NCBI RefSeq assembly: GCF_022898935.1
Contig: NZ_JALIRP010000001.1
Location: forward strand, 496,001 to 560,000
Source of the DNA: Paenibacillus mangrovi
GTDB taxonomy: Bacteria; Bacillota; Bacilli; Paenibacillales; Paenibacillaceae
Direction of reading: 5' to 3'
DNA: 64,000 nucleotides
Positions 55,844 through 64,000 of this stretch are shown one piece after another; positions within the stretch are counted from its first letter, which is position 1; each line of letters starts with the position of its first letter. The position numbers were made by a program, and so were the translations under genes. The notes beneath the pieces are model-generated. The model was not told the origin of the DNA. It saw nothing but the letters and a program-made list of their open reading frames with translations, and ran no database searches.

Positions 55844-55951
55844 ATCCAGAAAGTATAACTTGTCGGGAAACGCATCCTGATAGCGCAAGAAAGACATCTG
55901 CTAAAAACGACCTCGCTTCTGTGAGAGTACGTAGATAGACGTTTTTCTTTC
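55844..55951 (+). repeat. Structured intergenic repeat, copy 3 (after hslU)
   Basis: A diverged copy: AGAAAGTATA, GCGCAAGAAAGAC, AACGACCTC, GAGAGTACG and AGACGTTTTTCTT align with copies 1 and 2. The first stem is lost, but the closing stem is kept with a bulge: AGAAAG and AAAAACG on the left pair with CGTTTTT and CTTTCT on the right, changing together with the sequence. Confidence 0.7.
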
Positions 55952-56355
55952 TAAAAGGCAGTAAAAAGGGATCATTTTGGGATGGTTACAGTTAATTCGA
56001 CTTTTTTGCTTTCGCAAATCCGAAAAACCGGGACTATTTAGTTTTTATTTTGACGAAAAGAGGCGATGTGAAAGGAGGATATGAACCTCCAATCCCTTAT
56101 CCCGAGCAGATTTAGGAATTTCTTAACATAAAATGAGAAAAAAGCCCTTCTTTCGACTAAAAGATAGGGCTTTTTTCTCATTGTAATATGGCCCAATCTT
56201 TAAGAAACTTAGGATATGCGACAAGTTAGTAAATTTTTCTACTTTAAGTCCTAGGAATATTGTTTATTTTGATTCCTTTTGTCGAAAAAAACAAATTTCA
56301 GAGCGACGGATATGATGAAGTCTTTATACATGATATGGAAAAGGGGGACAGCAAA
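55952..56355 (+). other. Gap between hslU and the flagellar operon
   Basis: No gene is supported here although codY occupies this place in B. subtilis. It contains GGAGG/CCTCC around 56075-56091 and a strong terminator (listed). The flagellar operon promoter should lie between 56183 and 56355, but no convincing -35/-10 pair was found. Confidence 0.5.
56132..56182. terminator. Strong terminator upstream of flgB
   Basis: A perfect 16-base stem (56132-56147 with 56167-56182) containing A6 in the left arm and T6 in the right. It has no obvious gene of its own and would insulate the flagellar operon from hslU readthrough. Confidence 0.85.
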
Positions 56356-56763
56356 ATGGATTTGTTGAACAGCACCAGTTTTCAGCGTATGGAGGCTGGC
56401 CTGCAAGCGGCAAACATCAGGCAGAACGTCATTTCCAACAACATCGCGAATGCAGAAACACCTTACTTTAAACGGTCGGAAGTGTCATTTGAAAGTCTGC
56501 TTCAGCAGGAAATGAATGGAACAATGCCCGAGCTGCGGGGGAAGGTTACGGATTCCCGGCACTTTACCATAGGTCCTATAAGCTCCATAACTCAGCCGGT
56601 TGTTACGGTGGACCAATCCACAGCGATGAACAACAATCTTAATAATGTCGATATCGACAGTGAAATGGCCAATCTAGCAGCGAATCAAATTCAGTACAAT
56701 TCTTACATCCAGCAAATCAACGAACAATTCAAAATGATGCGCGTAGCGGTCGAAGGGAGATAG
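56356..56763 (+). CDS. flgB: Flagellar basal-body rod protein FlgB
   Basis: A 135-residue rod protein with the conserved N-terminal ANIRQNVISNNIANAETPYFKRSEVSFE and the C-terminal QIQYNSYIQQINEQFKMMRVAVEGR, both helical and pairing to form the rod's coiled-coil. The ATG at 56356 has AAGGGGG eight bases before; the frame opens 96 bases earlier but without a site. It is the first gene of the fla/che operon. Confidence 0.96.
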   Translation: MDLLNSTSFQRMEAGLQAANIRQNVISNNIANAETPYFKRSEVSFESLLQQEMNGTMPELRGKVTDSRHFTIGPISSITQPVVTVDQSTAMNNNLNNVDIDSEMANLAANQIQYNSYIQQINEQFKMMRVAVEGR

Positions 56764-56769
56764 GAATAA

Positions 56770-57222
56770 ATGAATTTGAACAGCAGCTTTGGCATCAGTG
56801 CATCGGGTCTGACCGCGCAGCGACTTAGAATGGATGTTATTTCTTCTAATATCGCTAATGCGGAAACGACCAGAGCCTCTGTAGTCGACGGCAAAGCAGT
56901 ACCATACCGCCGCAAGATGGTTGTATTATCACCAAATGAGTCGGATTTTGCGAATATGCTGCAGGCGCAAATGGGTGGGGAAGACAGCTCTGCGCGAGGC
57001 GTTAAGGTGACGGAGATTCAGGATGATTCAACTCCTTTTAAGCCTGTGTATAATCCGAATCATCCGGATGCGGATGCCGATGGTTATGTATATATGCCTA
57101 ATGTGGACCTGACGAAAGAAATGGTGGATTTGATCTCCGCTTCGCATTCTTATAACGCGAATGTAACGGCATTAAACGCTTCTAAAGCAATGGTAATGAA
57201 AGCGTTGGAAATAGGTCGATAG
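56770..57222 (+). CDS. flgC: Flagellar basal-body rod protein FlgC
   Basis: A 150-residue rod protein: SSFGISASGLTAQRLRMDVISSNIANAETTR at the N-terminus with the rod-family NxANxxT motif, and PNVDLTKEMVDLISASHSYNANVTALNASKAMVMKALEIGR at the C-terminus. AGGAATAA immediately precedes the ATG, seven bases after the flgB stop. Axial proteins of this type are exported by the flagellar secretion system without a cleaved signal. Confidence 0.97.
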   Translation: MNLNSSFGISASGLTAQRLRMDVISSNIANAETTRASVVDGKAVPYRRKMVVLSPNESDFANMLQAQMGGEDSSARGVKVTEIQDDSTPFKPVYNPNHPDADADGYVYMPNVDLTKEMVDLISASHSYNANVTALNASKAMVMKALEIGR

Positions 57223-57264
57223 TACCTTTTGTTAAAACCAAAATTATGTTAGGAGGGACGATTA

Positions 57265-57573
57265 ATGATTCAGAACACCATGTTTCCTACACAAGCTGTA
57301 CAACCGCTCAAAATGAAGGAAAGCAGTCAAAGCGATGCTACACCAGCTGAATCTCTTAACAAGTTTAGTTCATACCTGAAAGATGCCATCGACCAGGTCG
57401 CAGAGCAGGAAAATGCGTCCAAAGAGATGAACGATAAATTCACGCTCGGACAGGCGAACATTGACGAGGTTATGATTGCCTCGGAGAAAGCACTTTTGAG
57501 TCTACAATTAACGGCTCAGGTCCGAAACAAGGTCATTGAGGCCTATCAGGAAATCATGCGTACGCAAATATAA
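57265..57573 (+). CDS. fliE: Flagellar hook-basal body protein FliE
   Basis: A 102-residue FliE linking the MS ring to the rod: LNKFSSYLKDAIDQVAEQENASKEMNDKFTLGQANIDEVMIASEKALLSLQLTAQVRNKVIEAYQEIMRTQI is the family core (helical). TAGGAGGG precedes the ATG by about seven bases. flgB-flgC-fliE is the standard operon start. Confidence 0.96.
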   Translation: MIQNTMFPTQAVQPLKMKESSQSDATPAESLNKFSSYLKDAIDQVAEQENASKEMNDKFTLGQANIDEVMIASEKALLSLQLTAQVRNKVIEAYQEIMRTQI

Positions 57574-57611
57574 TCGTAAATTGCTAAGATTCGGGTAGGG
57601 TGGGTGACGTT

Positions 57612-59195
57612 GTGAATGAAAGAATGGCCCAATATAAGGACAAGATTGTCCAATATTGGAATCAGTTCAGCAAAAAACAAAAAACATTATTTATAGCAAC
57701 GCTGGCTTTAATCATCGTTGCTATTGTCGTGATGACCATGCAGCTTTCCAAAACGCAATACGAAGTCGCGTTCAAGGATTTGAACGCCAGCGACTCTGCA
57801 GGCATCATGAATTATCTGGACACCAACAACATTCCGTATAAGCTGGGTCCTGATGGTAAGACAATCTCTGTACCAAGTTCGCAAGCAGCACGCATTAAAG
57901 TGGATGTTGGTTCGCAAGGAATCATCCAGAACGGTTCGATCGGATTTCGAACATTTGACAATTCCTCGTCGATCGGGACTACGGACAGCGAGTTTAATGT
58001 CAAATACAACAATGCACTGAATGGTGAAGTCGAACAGTTGCTGATGCAGATGAATGGTATATCTAAAGCTAAGGTGCTTGTTACTTTACCAAAGGAAAGC
58101 GTATTTGCAGGAGCGGATGACCAAGAGAAAGGCAACGCATCTGTTGTTCTAACATTTAAGCCGGGATATCATCCAAATCAAGAGACCATCGATGGATATT
58201 TCAATCTAGTCAAAACGGCGGTACCGAATTTGCCAATTGAAAATATCACGATGATGGAAGGCGAAGGCGGCGCAGAATTATTGCCATCCGCACGTGGCGG
58301 ACAAGGTAGCTTGAGCAGTTCCGTTGAAGAAAATTTTACATTGCAAAAGAAATTCGAAAATGAAGTTAAGCAAAATGTAAAGCAGTTTCTAAGCCAATTT
58401 ATGGGGCCGAATAAAGTAGACGTGCTGGTCGCCTCCAAACTAAATTTCGACAAAGTTCAAAGTAAAGAAAACCTGGTAACGCCGGTAGATACCGAGAATA
58501 TGAAGGGCATTGAAATCAGCGTACAGGAAATCTCGAAAAATTACACGGGTAAAGGTAATCCTAGCAGTGGAGTGGCAGGAACGGGACAAACCCAGGTACC
58601 TACCTATCCGAGTGCTTCATCAACGGGTGACGTAACATCCGAAGATTTGTCGAAAACAATCAATTATGAAGTGAACCGGATTACTAAAGATATTGTCTCC
58701 AGCCCATATTCTGTAAAAGATTTAACCATTAATGTGGCCGTTGAACCACCTAACGGACAAAAATCAGTAGATCAAGCGACATTAGATGCCATTCAAAATA
58801 TTTTGGTGAATATCGTCAGAGCGTCTCTTTCAGATTCAGGTACTACATATACAGACGCTGAACTGGCGAAAAAAGTTGCGGTTTACTCACGACCATTTAA
58901 TGGAGGAGATACTCAGACGAATGGTTTGAAACTTTCCAAAGGAGTTCTATGGGGCATTGGTCTCGCCGCGCTCGCCTTGCTCGCCGGAGGCGGTTACTTA
59001 ATCTTCCGACGACGCAAACAGAGAGAAGAGCTGATGGAAGAAGATCTTCCGCTGCCGGCTCCGACAGAATTTCCATCCATTAATTTGGAGAGTGTGACGA
59101 ATGAAAGTCAAGTACGCAAACAGCTCGAAACGCTGGCGAAGAAAAAGCCGGATGAATTTGTCAATCTGCTGCGTACATGGCTCGCTGACGAATAG
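57612..59195 (+). CDS. fliF: Flagellar MS-ring protein FliF
   Basis: A 527-residue MS-ring protein with two membrane spans, one near residues 22-42 (TLFIATLALIIVAIVVMTMQL) and one near 435-455 (GVLWGIGLAALALLAGGGYLIF), and a periplasm-side region between them made of ring-building motifs. The C-terminus (PSINLESVTNESQVRKQLETLAKKKPDEFVNLLRTWLADE) binds FliG. GTG at 57612 is taken as the start (AGGGTGGG seven bases before); an earlier GTG at 57600 lies in the site. Confidence 0.95.
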   Translation: MNERMAQYKDKIVQYWNQFSKKQKTLFIATLALIIVAIVVMTMQLSKTQYEVAFKDLNASDSAGIMNYLDTNNIPYKLGPDGKTISVPSSQAARIKVDVGSQGIIQNGSIGFRTFDNSSSIGTTDSEFNVKYNNALNGEVEQLLMQMNGISKAKVLVTLPKESVFAGADDQEKGNASVVLTFKPGYHPNQETIDGYFNLVKTAVPNLPIENITMMEGEGGAELLPSARGGQGSLSSSVEENFTLQKKFENEVKQNVKQFLSQFMGPNKVDVLVASKLNFDKVQSKENLVTPVDTENMKGIEISVQEISKNYTGKGNPSSGVAGTGQTQVPTYPSASSTGDVTSEDLSKTINYEVNRITKDIVSSPYSVKDLTINVAVEPPNGQKSVDQATLDAIQNILVNIVRASLSDSGTTYTDAELAKKVAVYSRPFNGGDTQTNGLKLSKGVLWGIGLAALALLAGGGYLIFRRRKQREELMEEDLPLPAPTEFPSINLESVTNESQVRKQLETLAKKKPDEFVNLLRTWLADE

Positions 59196-59206
59196 AGGTG
59201 AATTCA

Positions 59207-60223
59207 TTGGTAAAACCAAACAGCCAGGGACTGAGTGGGCGGCAAAAAGCGGCGATCCTGCTTATTACCCTGGGTCCGGAAGTTTCGGCTCAAATCTTCA
59301 AACATCTTAGAGATGAAGAAATTGAACAGCTTACATTAGAAATTGCGAATGTCCGCAAAGTGGACAGCGTGGAAAAAGATATGATTCTGGCAGAATTCCA
59401 TCAAATCTGCCTGGCTCAGGAATATATATCGCAGGGCGGTATTAATTACGCCAAGGAAATTTTGGAGAAGGCGCTTGGATCGCAGAAAGCGGTTGAAGTG
59501 ATCAACCGCCTGACAGCGACATTGCAAGTTAGACCATTCGATTTCGCCCGCAAAGCGGATCCGAATCAGATTTTAAACTTTATCCAGAACGAAAATGCTC
59601 AGACCATTGCGCTTGTCCTGTCCTATCTTCAGTTCGAACAGGCCGCTGCCATTCTGTCATCTCTGCCTCAAGAGAAACAGGCGGACGTGGCCAGAAGAAT
59701 TGCAGTCATGGACAGCACTTCGCCGGAGGTTATTTCCCAGGTTGAAAGAGTACTTGAACAAAAGCTTTCAGCTACGGTCACCCAGGACTATACCAATGCT
59801 GGTGGTATCGAATCGATCGTTAAAATTTTGAATGGCGTCGACCGAGGTACAGAACGAACGATTCTTGATTCTCTCGAAATTCAGGATCCAGAGCTTGCCG
59901 AAGAAATCAAAAAACGGATGTTTGTTTTCGAAGATATTGTCAATGTGGACAACCGTTCCATTCAGAGGATTATCCGCGATGTGGAAAGTGCGGATCTGCA
60001 GCTTGCCCTCAAAGTGGCGAGCGAGGAAGTGCGGGATGTCATTTTCCGCAATATGTCCAAGCGGATGTCCGAAACGTTCAAAGAAGAAATGGAGTACATG
60101 GGGCCGGTTCGGCTGCGTGACGTGGAAGAAGCTCAAACCCGTATCGTAGGTACGATCCGCAGACTGGAAGAAGCTGGTGAGATCATTATTGCTCGCGGCG
60201 GAGGGGATGACATCATTGTCTAA
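59207..60223 (+). CDS. fliG: Flagellar motor switch protein FliG
   Basis: A 338-residue switch protein transmitting torque between the C ring and the stator. It starts SGRQKAAILLITLGPEVSAQIFKHL and has the middle EEHP-type and C-terminal charged domain (VRLRDVEEAQTRIVGTIRRLEEAGEIIIARGG). TTG at 59207 is the start, six bases after GAGGTG; a GTG three codons upstream is in the site itself. It overlaps fliH by eight bases. Confidence 0.96.
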   Translation: MVKPNSQGLSGRQKAAILLITLGPEVSAQIFKHLRDEEIEQLTLEIANVRKVDSVEKDMILAEFHQICLAQEYISQGGINYAKEILEKALGSQKAVEVINRLTATLQVRPFDFARKADPNQILNFIQNENAQTIALVLSYLQFEQAAAILSSLPQEKQADVARRIAVMDSTSPEVISQVERVLEQKLSATVTQDYTNAGGIESIVKILNGVDRGTERTILDSLEIQDPELAEEIKKRMFVFEDIVNVDNRSIQRIIRDVESADLQLALKVASEEVRDVIFRNMSKRMSETFKEEMEYMGPVRLRDVEEAQTRIVGTIRRLEEAGEIIIARGGGDDIIV

Positions 60224-61064
60224 TTTGATTAAATCTTCCCAGTATGTTCCTGTTGAATCGCTCAAAAAGCTGGATTTGGGACATCGCTATGTTTCATTAG
60301 AAGAAAATGTTTGTTTGGATGAGCAGACATCAGGAGAAATGATAGAAATCCAGGCTGATGAGGAATCCAAGCGTCTTAGCAAAGAGATGCTTGAGGACGC
60401 GCGTGAATTCGCTGAACGTCAGCTGCGTTCGGCTTCTGAAGAAGCTGAACGCATACTGGCAGAGGCAAACGAGCAAATCGACAGCTGGTGGCAGGATCGC
60501 AGACTTCAGGATGAGCATCTCATAGAGGCTCTGAAATCTGAAGGATATGACACGGGATATCGGGAGGGTTCTGAAAAAGCCATCTCTGATCTGCAGGATG
60601 AAATATCCCGCATGATGGATGAAGCCCAAACGGTTTTGAAACAGGCTTATCTAATGAAAGAACAGATTATTCAAGAGGCTGAGCCGTTTCTTGTTGAACT
60701 GAGCTGTGCCATTGCCGAAAAGGTGATCGATAAACAGCTGACGGTTGAATCGGATTATGTGATTGATTTAATTAAAAGCAATCTATCCCGCAAGCGGGAA
60801 CAGGGAGTCATTACGTTATGCGTTGCGGCCAAGCATTTCGCTTTTGTTCAAGCAGCGAGAGAAGAGCTTGCCGCGGCGATCGACTCCCAGGCCGAGCTGC
60901 AAATATTACCTGATTCTACAGTGCATGACCGCGGCTGCGTCATTCGTTCTTCCTTCGGAAGTGTTGATGCGAGAATTGATACGCAGTTGACCGAAATCAA
61001 GAAAGAGCTTATCCGGATCGCACTGGATGATGAGGAGCGGAGAGACCAGCATGAAGATGCTTAA
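60216..61064 (+). CDS. fliH: Flagellar export regulator FliH
   Basis: A 282-residue FliH/YscL-type stator of the flagellar export ATPase. The N-terminus is followed by a long charged coiled coil (about 55-150, ESKRLSKEMLEDAREFAERQLRSASEEAERIL) and a C-terminal V-ATPase-E-like domain (about 170-275, with VIDKQLTVESDYVIDLIKSNLSR). TTG at 60216 is the likely start (GAGGGG nine bases before), inside the end of fliG. Its end overlaps fliI by 14 bases. Confidence 0.9.
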   Translation: MSNLIKSSQYVPVESLKKLDLGHRYVSLEENVCLDEQTSGEMIEIQADEESKRLSKEMLEDAREFAERQLRSASEEAERILAEANEQIDSWWQDRRLQDEHLIEALKSEGYDTGYREGSEKAISDLQDEISRMMDEAQTVLKQAYLMKEQIIQEAEPFLVELSCAIAEKVIDKQLTVESDYVIDLIKSNLSRKREQGVITLCVAAKHFAFVQAAREELAAAIDSQAELQILPDSTVHDRGCVIRSSFGSVDARIDTQLTEIKKELIRIALDDEERRDQHEDA

Positions 61065-62370
61065 CAGCGGACGATACATGGAGCACCTGCGAAATTTGGA
61101 TCCGGTCAGAGTCAACGGCAAAGTAACCCAAGTTATCGGCTTAATGGTTGAATCCGAGGGGCCGGATGCAAGTGTGGGAGATGTTTGCTACATCTATCCG
61201 ACCAAAAGCACTAAGCCTCTTCAAGCTGAAGTTGTTGGGTTCAGGGACAATAAAGTACTGCTCATGCCGCTTGGCGAGCTTCATTCCATTGGTCCGGGCT
61301 GTGATGTTGTTGGTACCGGAAAACCGCTGAGTGTGCAGGTGGGCTCAGAGCTGCTTGGCAAGGTGCTTGATGGTTTGGGACAACCGCTAGACGGATCACT
61401 TATTCCAACACGAATGCCGTACAGTTCTACATACAACGAACCTTCCAATCCTCTGAACCGGCCGAGAGTCAAGGAGCCGATCAGCATCGGCGTAAGGGCT
61501 ATCGATGGTCTGCTTACCATTGGCAAGGGGCAGCGGGTTGGTATTTTTGCAGGCTCAGGTGTCGGCAAAAGTACGCTGATGGGCATGATTGCCCGAAATA
61601 CGTCGGCTGATGTCAATGTGATCGCACTCATCGGGGAACGCGGCCGCGAGGTTCTGGATTTTATTGAAAGAGATTTGGGACCGGAAGGGTTGCAGCGCTC
61701 CGTCGTTATTGTTGCTACATCGGACCAACCGGCGCTGGTGCGGATCAAAGGAGCGCTCATCGCCACGACGATCGCAGAATATTTTCGCGATAGAGGCATG
61801 AATGTCATGCTGATGATGGATTCCGTTACGCGGTATGCCATGGCACAGCGTGAAGTTGGTCTGGCTATTGGCGAACCACCGGCTATGAGGGGCTACACCC
61901 CTTCCGTATTCGCGAGTTTGCCCAAGCTGCTGGAACGAGCTGGAACTGGGCCGACAGGCTCCATAACGGCCTTCTATACGGTGCTGGTAGACGGTGATGA
62001 TATGAATGAACCGATCGCCGATGCAGTGCGGGGGATTCTGGACGGTCATATTGTGCTGGACCGCAACATTGCCAATAAGGGCCATTTTCCGGCCATTGAC
62101 GTTCTCGCCAGCATCAGCCGGGTGATGAAGGACATTGCACCGGAGGAGCAGATTGAAGCTGCCGACAACCTCAAGCGTCTGATGGCGGTTTACAGAGATT
62201 CGGAAGATCTTATCAATATCGGTGCGTATCAAAGAGGTTCGAATGAGCAAATTGACGAGTCGATGGATTATATACAAGGGATTTGGGATTTTACCAAACA
62301 AAAGGTGAATGAAAAGGTAACGCTGGACCAGGTGCAAGAACGTTTGATTTCTGAATTTTCAAGGAGATGA
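61051..62370 (+). CDS. fliI: Flagellar export ATPase FliI
   Basis: A 439-residue F1-beta-like ATPase that energises flagellar protein export. Walker A is GIFAGSGVGKST, Walker B region VMLMMDSVTRYAMAQREVGLAIGEPPAMRGYTPS, with the T3SS-ATPase signature GxPPxxRGYxPS clearly present. The ATG at 61051 (GGAGAG six bases upstream) lies inside fliH, so the two are coupled. Confidence 0.97.
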   Translation: MKMLNSGRYMEHLRNLDPVRVNGKVTQVIGLMVESEGPDASVGDVCYIYPTKSTKPLQAEVVGFRDNKVLLMPLGELHSIGPGCDVVGTGKPLSVQVGSELLGKVLDGLGQPLDGSLIPTRMPYSSTYNEPSNPLNRPRVKEPISIGVRAIDGLLTIGKGQRVGIFAGSGVGKSTLMGMIARNTSADVNVIALIGERGREVLDFIERDLGPEGLQRSVVIVATSDQPALVRIKGALIATTIAEYFRDRGMNVMLMMDSVTRYAMAQREVGLAIGEPPAMRGYTPSVFASLPKLLERAGTGPTGSITAFYTVLVDGDDMNEPIADAVRGILDGHIVLDRNIANKGHFPAIDVLASISRVMKDIAPEEQIEAADNLKRLMAVYRDSEDLINIGAYQRGSNEQIDESMDYIQGIWDFTKQKVNEKVTLDQVQERLISEFSRR

Positions 62371-62379
62371 CCTTAAGGA

Positions 62380-62823
62380 ATGAGATTTCAGTATGCGTTC
62401 CAGAAAATAGTGGATTTAAAGGGCAATGAGAAAACACAGGCCGAATGGATGCTTTCCAGCGCAATTGGCAAATTGCAGGCGGAAGAAAAGTCGCTCGGAG
62501 AGCTGCTTCATAACAGGGAGCGGATGGCGAGCGAGCTTCAGGAAGCTGCTGAGCGGAGAGCGCCTGTGTCGAAAATTCAAGAGTTTCAAATGTATGTCGA
62601 ACACCTGGAACAGTGCATCGAGAAGAAGCATTCTGATGTACAGCAGGCAAGTGTCAACGTTCATATGAAGAAAAAGCATTTGTCTCATAAGATGCTGGAC
62701 GAGAAGGTCTGGCTCAAGGCAAGAGATAAAGCCAAAAGTTCCTTTCAGCAAAGCATGCTCCTGAGGGAACAGAGTGAACTGGATGAAATGGCAACAGTAA
62801 GGTTCGCCATGAAAGCGAAATAG
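62380..62823 (+). CDS. fliJ: Flagellar export chaperone FliJ
   Basis: A 147-residue all-helical coiled-coil protein (FQYAFQKIVDLKGNEKTQAEW, LQAEEKSLGELLHNRERMASELQ, KSSFQQSMLLREQSELDEMATVRF), matching the FliJ family that bridges the export ATPase and FlhA. GAAGG stands about eight bases before the ATG, nine bases after fliI. Sequence conservation in FliJ is low, and the operon position supports the call. Confidence 0.9.
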   Translation: MRFQYAFQKIVDLKGNEKTQAEWMLSSAIGKLQAEEKSLGELLHNRERMASELQEAAERRAPVSKIQEFQMYVEHLEQCIEKKHSDVQQASVNVHMKKKHLSHKMLDEKVWLKARDKAKSSFQQSMLLREQSELDEMATVRFAMKAK

Positions 62824-62870
62824 AAGGAACCTGATTGAAAACAAGCTGTTGCCTCGGGGGTGGATCGATT

Positions 62871-63800
62871 GTGGCAGAGAAAGATTTTGAGATAGAAGAG
62901 GAATCCGCAGGGGGATTTGAGAGGTTTCTATTTTTTATGATACCTATCATTTTCACGGTTGTCCTGATTGGGGTTCTGCTTACCTTATTTAATGTAGATG
63001 TTCGAAACAATATGCTCGACTTCGCCAACAAAATTCCTGTCGTTAAAAATTGGGTTCCTGATCCGGTAAAGGATCCTGAAAAAACGAAACTTCAAAATGC
63101 AAAGGATCAGATCGATAGCGAGAAAGCCACGATTGATCAGCTGAAAAAGGATCTGGCAGCCAAGGACGCTGAACTTCAAAAAGCCAAGGAAGAAAAGGCT
63201 CAGCAGGAAGAGAAGCTGAAGAGCGCACAGGAGCAGCTTGACTCGGCGCAGAAATCCGCTTTCAATGCTTCGGCTAATGGGAATGACACGAATACGGACC
63301 CTTACGAGAAGCAGATCAAGGATCTGGCTAAAATGTATGCCGACATGAGCCCAAGCAAGGCAGCGCCTATTTTGCAGAATATGACAATGGATGAGGCTGT
63401 CGAGCTGCTTAGCGCTATGAAAAACGAAAACAGAATGGCGATCTTGGCCAAAATGGATCCAAAAATTGCGGCTGACATAACCGTGAAGCTCAAGGATACC
63501 GCTTCTTCAAGTGATTTAGCAATTGCCGCGCTGCAGTCTAGGATTGATCAGGATTCGGCAACGAAGCAGGCGACAACGTCTACCGGACTGGATAAGAACC
63601 AGATCAGACAGACTTTTGCGAGTATGCCTGCCAAAAGCGCAGCAGAATTACTGCTCTCGACCTATAAAATTTCACCTGAAAAAGTGCTGACGATTCTTAA
63701 TTACGTGGACGATACAACTCGTTCAGGGATTCTGGATGCAATGAGTACGCAGGATGCGAAAACAACCGCCGTCATTTTAAATAAACTGATGAGCAAATGA
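62871..63800 (+). CDS. MotE-like flagellar protein (YlxF position)
   Basis: A 309-residue protein with one N-terminal membrane span (FLFFMIPIIFTVVLIGVLLTLF), a coiled-coil stretch (about 80-145, rich in K/E/A/Q) and a C-terminal MgtE_N-like helical domain (PYEKQIKDLAKMYADMSPSKAAPILQNMTMDEAVELLSAMKNENRMAILAKMDP) that resembles the MotE chaperone of motor stators. It lies in the ylxF place between fliJ and fliK. GTG at 62871 (GGGGGTGG seven bases before) is chosen; a TTG at 62835 behind AAGGAA would add 12 residues, including two cysteines. Confidence 0.88.
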   Translation: MAEKDFEIEEESAGGFERFLFFMIPIIFTVVLIGVLLTLFNVDVRNNMLDFANKIPVVKNWVPDPVKDPEKTKLQNAKDQIDSEKATIDQLKKDLAAKDAELQKAKEEKAQQEEKLKSAQEQLDSAQKSAFNASANGNDTNTDPYEKQIKDLAKMYADMSPSKAAPILQNMTMDEAVELLSAMKNENRMAILAKMDPKIAADITVKLKDTASSSDLAIAALQSRIDQDSATKQATTSTGLDKNQIRQTFASMPAKSAAELLLSTYKISPEKVLTILNYVDDTTRSGILDAMSTQDAKTTAVILNKLMSK

Positions 63801-63839
63801 TTTTTACAGCCGATCATTCGTTGAAAGGAGGTGAAAAAA

Positions 63840-64000
63840 ATGAGTCTCATATTTCAGAATATTGCCGGCGGGAATGCAGGGAGCGGTAAGACAACAGCAG
63901 CAGGTGCCAAACATACGGCTGCAGCGGCGGGTCCGGCAAATGCTACAACAGGTACGTTCAATCAATCGCTCGAGCAAACGATGGCCGGAGACGGAGCCCA
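63840..64000 (+). CDS. fliK: Flagellar hook-length control protein FliK, N-terminal part
   Basis: The window ends 53 codons into this gene. The start MSLIFQNIAGGNAGSGKTT is followed by an Ala/Gly/Thr-rich low-complexity segment typical of the linker of hook-length control proteins. A strong ribosome binding site (GAAAGGAGGTG) lies six bases before the ATG. Identification depends mainly on its position after fliJ and the MotE-like gene; the FliK C-terminal domain is outside the window. Confidence 0.7.
   Translation, partial: MSLIFQNIAGGNAGSGKTTAAGAKHTAAAAGPANATTGTFNQSLEQTMAGDGA

Noticed and set aside
56080..56140. A 16-codon frame after AAAGGAGG upstream of flgB
   Set aside because: The ribosome binding site is only two bases from the ATG and also forms a hairpin with CCTCC; too short and without support.
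63840..63900. P-loop-like GNAGSGKTT in the start of fliK
   Set aside because: It matches GxxxxGK[ST] by chance within a low-complexity Ala/Gly/Thr segment; no nucleotide-binding fold surrounds it and the operon place indicates FliK.

Overview
The window is a 64 kb stretch of a Gram-positive, endospore-forming, flagellated Firmicute chromosome, most likely Paenibacillus. This rests on gene order and sequence character (AGGAGG ribosome binding sites, frequent GTG/TTG starts, mid-50s GC genes, the YlbJ sporulation protein, FapR control of lipid synthesis, ClpQ/ClpY next to a flagellar operon). From about 8.7 kb rightward the backbone follows the Bacillus subtilis ylb / fap-fab / smc-ftsY-ffh / rpsP-rimM-trmD / rplS-rbgA-rnhB / sucCD-dprA-topA-trmFO-clpQY / flgB-fli order, with local insertions and losses. 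No rRNA, tRNA or CRISPR array was seen.

Layout. 0-8.7 kb is accessory: a truncated IS3-type transposase, an SPW-repeat membrane protein, a ribosomally made six-cysteine peptide (SCIFF) with its radical SAM maturase, an HsmA-like membrane protein, an ArsR-type repressor with a SulP anion transporter that appear to share an operator, a lipoprotein, a 34-residue arginine-rich microprotein, a hydrolase and a small membrane protein. 8.7-14.4 kb holds rsmD, coaD, ylbJ, ylbL, tmcAL, yceD (DUF177) and rpmF. 14.4-26.1 kb is the type II fatty acid cluster fapR-plsX-fabH-fabD-fabG-acpP-fabF behind a FapR operator, followed by rnc, smc and ftsY. 26.5-31.3 kb carries a haemolysin III homologue, ylxM-ffh, rpsP-khpA and rimM-trmD.

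31.3-36.1 kb is an insertion between trmD and rplS: an M20 peptidase, an acetyltransferase, a winged-helix regulator and an MFS transporter. 36.3-43.3 kb holds rplS, lepB, rbgA, an IcaB/PgaB-like polysaccharide deacetylase, rnhB, a FliK-like and an FlhB-C-terminus-like protein, and yraN. 43.5-44.5 kb is a frameshifted membrane-protein gene. 44.5-55.8 kb holds yifB, sucC, sucD, dprA, topA, trmFO, hslV and hslU. 56.3-64 kb is the start of the fla/che operon (flgB, flgC, fliE, fliF, fliG, fliH, fliI, fliJ, a MotE-like gene and the first part of fliK).

The most unusual points are non-coding or very small: the SCIFF peptide gene; a roughly 115-base structured repeat found three times in the same orientation downstream of genes (after ffh, after the M20 peptidase, after hslU); a different element of about 210 bases with exact 10-base terminal inverted repeats lying between sucC and sucD; and a matching TAAAAT + TCTATATATT arrangement in front of both the ArsR gene and the SulP gene. 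codV and codY, which flank clpQY in B. subtilis, are absent from this locus.
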